64,000 nucleotides of DNA from Vibrio tubiashii (GTDB lineage: Bacteria > Pseudomonadota > Gammaproteobacteria > Enterobacterales > Vibrionaceae), in the NCBI RefSeq assembly GCF_028551255.1, contig NZ_CP117029.1:682001-746000 (forward strand), written 5' to 3'. This document shows, in pieces, positions 57,391 to 64,000 of this stretch. The position numbers and the translations under genes are program-made. Position 1 is the first letter of the stretch. Every line of letters starts with the position of its first letter. The notes under the pieces were generated by a model that had not been told where the DNA came from, did no database searches, and worked only from the letters and a program-made list of their open reading frames with translations.

Positions 57391-57697
57391 ATCAGCTTAG
57401 TAGAAAACAGGTTGAAGGAAAGTAGGTGGCCGCCAGTAAATCATTATAGTGTAGGGCGTTCGCTGTACGGCCACAGGTCAGAGGGACCATTATTCTGTCG
57501 GTTTGTTGCAACTTCGCAGCTTAGACAAGCTCGGAGTTGCTCAACACATGGCGCGCATAGTAGCGGTTAGCTAACGAGCCTGCCGTGAGAAAGATCTCAT
57601 AAAGTCCCAAGTTTTTAGGGATTTATATTAATAACAATCGTTTTTAAGTCTGGATCACATTTGGATCTCGGGTTTTCATACAAAGGGCAAATATTTT
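57391..57697 (+). other. Structured spacer between recC and recB
   Basis: No gene is visible. A 14-pair hairpin lies at 57508-57540 (GCAACTTCG with CGGAGTTGC, one bulged C, then AGCTT/AAGCT, loop AGAC). GTGGCC near 57425 could pair with GGCCAC near 57471. The final 100 bases are AT-rich and probably contain a recB promoter. The first part is more GC-rich than the end and unlike a normal operon gap. Confidence 0.5.
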
Positions 57698-60600
57698 ATG
57701 ACAGCAACGTCAATGGTTACTCCGCTTAATGCCATGACTTTTCCCTTGCACGGTGCACGATTAATTGAGGCATCGGCGGGTACGGGGAAAACCTTTACTA
57801 TCGCTGGCTTATACCTAAGGTTACTTCTCGGTCACGGTACATCCGAGACCAAACATCAGGTGCAGTTGACTGTCGACCAGGTTTTAGTGGTGACATTTAC
57901 TGAAGCGGCAACTGCAGAACTTAGAGACCGAATCCGCGCTCGTATTCATGATGCTCGTCTTGCCTTTGCCCGAGGTAAAAGTAGCGACCCTGTGATTGAG
58001 CCTTTACTTGATGAGTTCAGTGACCACAAACAAGCCGCGGAGATCCTTTTGCAAGCGGAAAGGCAAATGGATGAAGCCGCGGTTTATACCATCCACGGCT
58101 TTTGCCAACGTATGCTAACCCAAAATGCATTTGAATCAGGCAGTCGCTTTAACAACGAATTTGTGACCGATGAGAGTCATCTCAAAGCTCAGATTGTTGC
58201 CGATTACTGGCGACGTAATTTCTATCCTTTGCCGCTGAATTTAGCCGGAGAAGTGCGCCGAATCTGGAATGCCCCCTCGGATTTACTGCGCGATGTGACT
58301 AACTATCTGACTGGTGCGCCACTGAGCTTATCTGTTGCTGCGATGAGTGGAAGTTTAGCGGACTTACACCAACAAAATCTAAAGCGTATCGATGAATTGA
58401 AATCGCTATGGCGAGAGCATCAGGATGACTTTTTTGCCCTGATTAGTGACTCGGACGTCAACAAACGCAGTTACACCAAAAAGTCGTTACCGACTTGGCT
58501 CGAAGCGGTCAATGTGTGGGCGGCAACAGAAACGACGGGCTATGACTATCCAGACAAACTGGAGAAGTTTGCCCAGAATACCTTGGTTGAGAAAACGCCG
58601 AAAGGCACCGCGCCGCAGCACCTTGTTTTTGAAGCGATCGATGCTTTCCTTGCTGCGCCAATCAGTCTCAAAGCGCCTATTCTTGCCCATGCGATTGAAC
58701 ATTGTCGCGAAATGTTGGCAAAAGCCAAACAGCAGAAACAGTGGCTTTCTTTTGATGACTTGCTGACCAATCTCTCTGCCGCTATTGATGGTGATGAATC
58801 TGAGCTACTGGCAGAGCGGATTCGAACTCTTTATCCGGTCGCTATAATTGATGAGTTCCAAGATACCGATCCTCTTCAATACAGCATTTTTAGCCGTATC
58901 TATTTGAACAATCCTGAATGTGGTTTGTTTATGATCGGTGATCCTAAACAGGCAATCTACGGCTTCCGTGGCGCAGATATTTTTACTTACATCAAAGCGC
59001 GTAATCAGGTTTCGTCGCACTTCACTCTAGGTACTAACTGGCGTTCTAGCGCGGATATGGTCAGTGCGGTAAACCAGATTTTTGAATTGCCTTCGAGCCC
59101 GTTTATTTACGATAAAGATATTCCGTTCTTGCCTGTCGACGCTAGCCCCAACGCGGATAAACGCGTTTGGACTATCGGTGGTCAAAAGCAACCCGCGCTC
59201 ACTTATTGGCTGCAAGATGCCGACGAGAAGCCATTACCCAAAGGTGAGTACCTAGAGGCAATGGCTAAGGCTACCGCGGATCAAATCCAAGCGATTCTCA
59301 CGGCTGCGCAAAATGAGCAAGCGTTCTTTAACGATGGCAAAGGAGAGCATTCGATTCAGGCGGGTGATATTGCAGTATTGGTTCGAACCGGTAATGAAGG
59401 TCGTATGGTGAAAGAGGCACTCGCCAAGCAAGGTATTGCGAGTGTTTATCTATCAAACCGAGACAGTGTGTTTACCTCGCCTGTCGCCCAAGATATTCAG
59501 CGTTTATTGCAAGCGGTACTGACGCCGGAAAATGATCGCGCCTTACGAGCAAGCTTGGCTTCTGAAATGTTTGCTCTCGATGCGGGTAGTTTAGATAAGC
59601 TCAACAACGATGAGAATGAGTGGGAAAACGCCATCAATGAGTTTAAAGAGTATCGTAAGCTCTGGACTCAGCGAGGTGTGCTCCCTATGTTGCGCAGTGT
59701 GATGAGCAAGCGACATATTGCCGAGCGTTTATTAGAGGAAGAAGGTGGGGAGCGTGCACTGACTGATTTGATGCACATCGGTGAGCTACTACAGCAAGCA
59801 AGTCAGGAGCTCGATAGTGACCATGGTTTACTGCGTTGGTTGGCTCAAGCAATCAGTGATGCACAAAATGGTTTAGGTGGCAGCGAAGACCAAATCCAAC
59901 GCTTGGAATCAGAGCGTAATTTGGTGCAAATCGTAACAATCCACAAATCGAAAGGTCTGGAATATGATCTGGTGTTCTTGCCTTTTGTTCTCAGCTATCG
60001 CGAGGCCAGCGAAGCAAAATACTATGATGAGCAACAAGACAAAACCATTTTAGATATCACTGGGCAAGATGCATCTTTAGCACAAGCTGATAAAGAGCGC
60101 CTTGCTGAAGATTTACGCCTAATCTACGTAGCGCTTACCCGTGCCGTTTATGGCTGTTTTGTTGGGGCTGCGCCACTGAGAAACGGTCGCTCTACTAAAG
60201 AGCCAACCGGTGTTCATCACAGTGCGATGGGGTATTTGCTACAAGATGGTAAAGAAGGGGGGATCAATGATCTCACTAACGCTATTCAACAGCATGTGGA
60301 TGGGCTTGAAAGTGTGCGATTAAGCGACTTACCTGAGCAGCAAGGAGAGGTCTTTGTTGCCCATACTTCGCAGCAGCAAGATTTAACCGCAAGTGAACTG
60401 AAAAGTGTTATTGACCGAGATTGGCGAATTACCAGTTATTCTGGATTGGTAAAACAGGGCTCTCATCATAGCTCAGATGCCTTTACCGACTTAATGCATC
60501 TTGATATTGATTCTTCCGATGAGCACGATGAAGATGAGTTAGTTGAGCCAGAGCAATCCATCTTCACTTTCCCGCGCGGCGCTAGACCCGGTACTTTCCT

Positions 60601-61315
60601 GCATACGTTATTCGAAGAAGTCGAATTTACCGAGCCAAGTACTAGCGAAGCGAATACTGAGATAATCACTCATCTTCTCGACAGTGAGCAGCTAGACCCA
60701 AGCTGGCTACCGATTTTACAGCAGTTGATTGATACCGTGTTAGCCACGCCACTAGACGGAAAGTCTTTGCTGCTTAACCAGAAAGGGCCAAGCCAACGAT
60801 TAGTTGAGATGGAGTTCTTGCTACCGATTGAGGTATTGGCGGCGCCCGCATTAAATCGCGTTATCCAACGTCATGATCCTTTATCTGCAAAGGCTGGTGA
60901 CCTAGGTTTCTATACTGTTCAAGGTATGTTGAAGGGCTTTATAGACTTGGTGTTTGAGCATCAAGGTAAATACTATGTCCTTGACTGGAAATCGAACCAC
61001 CTTGGTGACGAAGTCGGTTTCTATCACGGAGAGGCGCTAAAATCTGCCATGGCAGATCATCGTTATGATCTGCAATATCAAATCTATGCCTTAGCGCTAC
61101 ATCGCTTCTTACGCAGTCGAATCGCAGATTATGACTACGATCAGCACTTTGGCGGTGTCTACTATCTATTCCTTAGAGGGATGGATGGAGAAAGTGAGCA
61201 TGGTATTTTCTCTGCCAAACCTAGCCTAGAGTTTCTTAACGATATGGACAGACTCATCGATGGGAAAAGTGTCGATGCGAAAACGAATCAAGCTGGCCAG
61301 ATGGAGCTACTGTAA
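57698..61315 (+). CDS. recB: Exodeoxyribonuclease V subunit RecB
   Basis: RecB is the 3'-5' helicase and nuclease subunit. The 1205-residue protein has an SF1 helicase domain with Walker A ASAGTGKTFTIAGLYLRLL near the start, DExx box IIDEFQDTDPLQ (about 387), motif III GDPKQAIYGFRGAD, motif VI VALTRAV, and a C-terminal PD-(D/E)XK nuclease with YYVLDWKSNHLG, containing the catalytic D and K. recD begins 2 bases after its stop codon. Confidence 0.96.
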   Translation: MTATSMVTPLNAMTFPLHGARLIEASAGTGKTFTIAGLYLRLLLGHGTSETKHQVQLTVDQVLVVTFTEAATAELRDRIRARIHDARLAFARGKSSDPVIEPLLDEFSDHKQAAEILLQAERQMDEAAVYTIHGFCQRMLTQNAFESGSRFNNEFVTDESHLKAQIVADYWRRNFYPLPLNLAGEVRRIWNAPSDLLRDVTNYLTGAPLSLSVAAMSGSLADLHQQNLKRIDELKSLWREHQDDFFALISDSDVNKRSYTKKSLPTWLEAVNVWAATETTGYDYPDKLEKFAQNTLVEKTPKGTAPQHLVFEAIDAFLAAPISLKAPILAHAIEHCREMLAKAKQQKQWLSFDDLLTNLSAAIDGDESELLAERIRTLYPVAIIDEFQDTDPLQYSIFSRIYLNNPECGLFMIGDPKQAIYGFRGADIFTYIKARNQVSSHFTLGTNWRSSADMVSAVNQIFELPSSPFIYDKDIPFLPVDASPNADKRVWTIGGQKQPALTYWLQDADEKPLPKGEYLEAMAKATADQIQAILTAAQNEQAFFNDGKGEHSIQAGDIAVLVRTGNEGRMVKEALAKQGIASVYLSNRDSVFTSPVAQDIQRLLQAVLTPENDRALRASLASEMFALDAGSLDKLNNDENEWENAINEFKEYRKLWTQRGVLPMLRSVMSKRHIAERLLEEEGGERALTDLMHIGELLQQASQELDSDHGLLRWLAQAISDAQNGLGGSEDQIQRLESERNLVQIVTIHKSKGLEYDLVFLPFVLSYREASEAKYYDEQQDKTILDITGQDASLAQADKERLAEDLRLIYVALTRAVYGCFVGAAPLRNGRSTKEPTGVHHSAMGYLLQDGKEGGINDLTNAIQQHVDGLESVRLSDLPEQQGEVFVAHTSQQQDLTASELKSVIDRDWRITSYSGLVKQGSHHSSDAFTDLMHLDIDSSDEHDEDELVEPEQSIFTFPRGARPGTFLHTLFEEVEFTEPSTSEANTEIITHLLDSEQLDPSWLPILQQLIDTVLATPLDGKSLLLNQKGPSQRLVEMEFLLPIEVLAAPALNRVIQRHDPLSAKAGDLGFYTVQGMLKGFIDLVFEHQGKYYVLDWKSNHLGDEVGFYHGEALKSAMADHRYDLQYQIYALALHRFLRSRIADYDYDQHFGGVYYLFLRGMDGESEHGIFSAKPSLEFLNDMDRLIDGKSVDAKTNQAGQMELL

Positions 61316-61317
61316 TC

Positions 61318-63459
61318 ATGACAACTCTTATTTCCGTGCTTAAACAATTGGCAAACAAATCCAGCATCAGACAACTTGATTATCAGTTTGCCCGCTTTAT
61401 CGATAGCCAATCGCAGGATGATCAGCTCGCTTTTATTGCAGGAGTCGTCAGCCACGAACTTGGCAAAGGCCATATTTGTCTACCGCTGTTTGATGCAGAA
61501 GGGCAGCCTGTCGATCTCGCTGCTAAGCTGGGTTTGTTTGGCGAAGCGGCGTTAGAGTTAAATCAAACATTGGTGGCGATTGACTGGGTGTCCTTGCTCA
61601 ACAACTCTTGTTTGGTGGCCAAAAACTCAGCTGAAGAGAGTGAAGCGCTACCGCTGATATTTGATGGTGAGCGACTCTATTTACACCGCTATTGGCACTA
61701 TGAAGTGACCTTGGCTGAGCGTTTGAATAGCTTTGGGTCACCTATGATCCTAAAGCCTAATGAAGTCCAAAAACTTTCCAATCTTCTTGATCATCTATTT
61801 GCTCGAAACTATCGCTATCTATTTGAAGCAATTAATAAATCTCAGCAAGAAGGTGACTCTACCCCTGTGATGCGTCAGCGTATGGTTTGTGACCATCTAG
61901 ATGTGGTGGCAGAGGATAAACTGGATTGGCCTACCATAGACCAAAAACTCCTAGCCGCTAAAAACATTGAGCAACTTTCGGTGCTGGACGAGTTAGTTCC
62001 TTTATCTGCCTGTGTGAATTGGCAGAAAGTTGCAGCTGCGGTTGCACTGAGTAAAAGGTTTGCCGTGATCTCTGGTGGTCCGGGCACAGGTAAAACGACC
62101 ACGGTAACCAAACTGCTTGCCGCTCTGATTGAGCAAGCTCAAAGCTCATCGCAACAAAACGCTCAAGCTGATCAGCCAACGATTAAGTTGGTCGCACCGA
62201 CGGGCAAAGCGGCAGCAAGATTAACCGAGTCGATTGGTAAAGCCGTGGCAGAGTTACCTGTAGCACCTGAGCTAAAACAGGCCATTCCAACTGATGCCAG
62301 TACATTACATCGCTTGCTCGGCGCATTGCCTAACAGCTCGGAATTTCGACACAACAGAGATAATCCACTCCACCTAGATATGCTGGTGGTAGATGAAGCC
62401 TCAATGGTCGATCTGCCTATGATGTACAAATTGGTTGATGCGTTACCTAAGCATGCCAGATTGATTCTACTGGGTGATAAAGATCAGTTGGCATCAGTAG
62501 AGGCGGGGGCGGTTCTGGGGGACATTTGTTCATTCAGCCAACTAGGTTTCAGCCATGGTCAAGCGGCTCAAATTGCTCGCTTAACCGGTTTTGAAACACT
62601 GGCCCACACTACGAATACGCAGCCCTCTATTGCTGATAGCTTATGTATGCTGAAGAAGAGCTATCGATTTGATGCTCGTTCTGGAATCGGTCAATTAGCG
62701 CAAGCCATTAATGCTGGTTCGGCACAAAAAGTTGACTGGGTTTGGCAGAAAGATTTCTCTGATATCGCTAAGTTTCCGATTGATAGCCAACACTACAATC
62801 AAATGGTGCAGACTTTGGTTGCCGAGTATAGCCATTACCTTAAGCGAATTGATGTGCAGCAACTCGATTCAGCAACAGGCGAAGTCGAAACCATGGCGAA
62901 GCGGGCCAAATCGGTATTGGATCAGTTTGCGCGTTGTCGTTTGTTGTGTGCTATTCGCGAGGGCGACTTTGGTGTTACTGGGCTCAATCAACGTATTGAA
63001 CGTGCACTAGCGGCTAAAAAGTTGATTCAGACCCAAGACGAGCTTTGGTATCACGGTAGACCTGTGATGGTGGCGAGAAATGATCACGCATTAGGTTTGT
63101 ATAACGGTGATATCGGTATTTGTATGCTGGACGACTCGGAAAGCGAGCCAAGATTGAAAGTTTTCTTCGAACTGCCAGATGGCAGCGTCAAGTCAGTGCT
63201 ACCAAGCCGTGTACCAGAACACGAAACCGCTTATGCGATGACGATTCATAAATCTCAAGGGAGCGAGTTTGAGCATACGCTAATGATTTTGCCACCAGAC
63301 TTTACTCCGATTCTGACACGCGAGTTGATCTACACAGGGATAACGCGAGCGAAGAAACGTTTGAGTTTATACATCGATGAGCGAGTGATGAAGCGCGGAA
63401 TTAAGGTTCGTACTGAGCGAGCGAGCGGATTGATACATAGGTTGCAGCGAAGGGGATAA
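61318..63459 (+). CDS. recD: Exodeoxyribonuclease V subunit RecD
   Basis: RecD is the fast 5'-3' helicase of RecBCD. The 713-residue protein is somewhat longer than the 608 residues in E. coli. It has an N-terminal RecB-binding domain (about 1-110), then SF1B helicase motifs: GGPGTGKTTTVTKLL, LVVDEASMVDLPMM, LILLGDKDQLASVEAG and the C-terminal YAMTIHKSQGSEFEH and YTGITRAKK. It is translationally coupled to recB. Confidence 0.95.
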   Translation: MTTLISVLKQLANKSSIRQLDYQFARFIDSQSQDDQLAFIAGVVSHELGKGHICLPLFDAEGQPVDLAAKLGLFGEAALELNQTLVAIDWVSLLNNSCLVAKNSAEESEALPLIFDGERLYLHRYWHYEVTLAERLNSFGSPMILKPNEVQKLSNLLDHLFARNYRYLFEAINKSQQEGDSTPVMRQRMVCDHLDVVAEDKLDWPTIDQKLLAAKNIEQLSVLDELVPLSACVNWQKVAAAVALSKRFAVISGGPGTGKTTTVTKLLAALIEQAQSSSQQNAQADQPTIKLVAPTGKAAARLTESIGKAVAELPVAPELKQAIPTDASTLHRLLGALPNSSEFRHNRDNPLHLDMLVVDEASMVDLPMMYKLVDALPKHARLILLGDKDQLASVEAGAVLGDICSFSQLGFSHGQAAQIARLTGFETLAHTTNTQPSIADSLCMLKKSYRFDARSGIGQLAQAINAGSAQKVDWVWQKDFSDIAKFPIDSQHYNQMVQTLVAEYSHYLKRIDVQQLDSATGEVETMAKRAKSVLDQFARCRLLCAIREGDFGVTGLNQRIERALAAKKLIQTQDELWYHGRPVMVARNDHALGLYNGDIGICMLDDSESEPRLKVFFELPDGSVKSVLPSRVPEHETAYAMTIHKSQGSEFEHTLMILPPDFTPILTRELIYTGITRAKKRLSLYIDERVMKRGIKVRTERASGLIHRLQRRG

Positions 63460-63485
63460 CCATCCGTGGCTACCGTATTAAACGA

Positions 63486-63662
63486 TTAAAGTGCTTTAGA
63501 GAAAGAGATACTGCGAATGCGGTACTTTTTCTGATAGTTCAGAATGAACGCCTTTAAGCCTTCTGTCACTGGGAAGACACAATGAACGTCTAGATCTTCT
63601 AGTAGTTCATTGTCGGCCATGTCCCAAAAACTCTGTACTGAGTTACAGATAATTTTCTTCAT
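63486..63662 (-). CDS. Small unrecognised protein
   Basis: This frame encodes 58 residues from the ATG at 63662 (72 from a TTG at 63704). It has no signal peptide or membrane helix and one pair of distant cysteines; the tail is basic (YQKKYRIRSISFSKAL). It is convergent with recD and downstream of argA. The composition is protein-like, but I recognise no family. Confidence 0.5.
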   Translation of the reverse strand: MKKIICNSVQSFWDMADNELLEDLDVHCVFPVTEGLKAFILNYQKKYRIRSISFSKAL

Positions 63663-63755
63663 CGATAGTTTGCTCTTAGTGACGTAGTCAGTAACCTCAA
63701 GCAATCCTTGCGACTCAACTGTGTAAAAAGTTAAGTAGAGAAGTGAATCCTATCT

Positions 63756-63780
63756 AGCTCCTCACTAGAGGTGAGGAGCT
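63756..63780. other. Perfect 10-base stem-loop
   Basis: AGCTCCTCAC/GTGAGGAGCT with loop TAGAG lies between the small gene and argA. Neither flank has a T run, so a terminator role for argA is uncertain. Confidence 0.4.
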
Positions 63781-63868
63781 GAAATATTAACCAATTGGAA
63801 ATATGAAATAAAGCTTATAGTGTAAGAAAAATAAGCAATTTGGTCGCAAGTGTAAGAATTACAATCGC

Positions 63869-64000
63869 TTAGAGAAGAAGTGCTAAGATCTTCGATTTGC
63901 GTTGATAATTGTATAAGTTTAGCTTCTGAGAAGGTAAGAAATCGACCCCCATCTCATGGAAACCTTGCTCTCTAAACCAGTGAAGACTGTGGGTGGTTAA
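63869..64000 (-). CDS. argA: N-acetylglutamate synthase, C-terminal fragment
   Basis: The last 43 codons of a minus-strand gene that runs off the window. The residues [20 protein letters not shown], followed by [16 protein letters not shown] and stop, match the end of E. coli ArgA (HWFQERGF ... [10 protein letters not shown]), part of its GNAT acetyltransferase domain. ArgA makes N-acetylglutamate, the first step of arginine synthesis. argA beside recBCD is the usual gammaproteobacterial order. Confidence 0.9.
   Translation of the reverse strand, partial: LTTHSLHWFREQGFHEMGVDFLPSQKLNLYNYQRKSKILALLL

Overview
The window is a 64 kb piece of a gammaproteobacterial chromosome, almost certainly the large chromosome of a Vibrio species. 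The evidence is gene order: prx2/oxyR2 next to aceB-aceA, queA-tgt-yajC-secD-secF, phoB-phoR-pstS with ppk-ppx and pstC-pstA-pstB-phoU, and recC-recB-recD followed by argA. The long 343-residue DapD and the very long PstC and PstA also fit Vibrio. I see no tRNA or rRNA gene, no transposase, no prophage and no CRISPR array. Most of the window is core chromosome. The accessory-looking parts are the RND pump locus, the LysR/TDT-transporter pair and the glycerol-type ABC operon.

Layout. (1) 0.1-4.7 kb: glpT (glycerol-3-phosphate antiporter), dapD (lysine/peptidoglycan precursor synthesis), and the divergent pair prx2 / oxyR2, a peroxide sensor and its peroxiredoxin. (2) 5.4-11.3 kb: glyoxylate shunt aceB-aceA behind a long AT-rich leader with repeated palindromes, then an HBM-type chemoreceptor and a two-CBS-domain protein. 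(3) 11.7-17.5 kb: queA, a palindromic intergenic repeat plus a chain of short hairpins, then tgt, yajC, secD and secF (queuosine tRNA modification and the Sec accessory complex). (4) 17.5-22.1 kb: an unrecognised exported protein, a DUF1904 protein, mepA, the yfhL ferredoxin with yegQ/trhP (tRNA uridine hydroxylation), and rdgC.

(5) 22.2-37.7 kb is a phosphate and polyphosphate region: phoB-phoR-pstS, ppk-ppx on the opposite strand, pstC-pstA-pstB-phoU, then an outer-membrane protein, a LysR regulator co-transcribed with ppk2, and cutC. Three Pho-box-like 18-mers precede phoB, ppk and pstC, so sensing, uptake and polyphosphate storage are probably controlled together. (6) 37.9-43.5 kb: SOS gene yebG with a near-perfect LexA box, then a TetR regulator divergent from an OqxAB/MexEF-like RND pump. 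(7) 43.6-45.5 kb: a LysR regulator divergent from a TehA/SLAC1-family anion transporter.

(8) 45.5-53.8 kb: an AcoR-like sigma-54 activator divergent from a six-gene ABC importer operon of the GlpSTPQV (glycerol) type, including the small DUF2160 membrane protein. A sigma-54 -24/-12 element and GlpR-like half sites lie between them. The two ATPases are complementary: one composite ATP site looks degenerate and the other canonical. (9) 53.9-64 kb: recC, recB and recD, with an unusual 307-base structured spacer between recC and recB, then a small unknown gene and the 3' end of argA, which runs off the window.

The most noteworthy items are the asymmetric ATPase pair and control region of the glycerol-type ABC operon, the enlarged PstC/PstA permeases, the operator-like palindromes upstream of aceB, the hairpin chain between queA and tgt, and the recC-recB spacer. 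Nothing in the window looks like a wholly new defence or mobile system.
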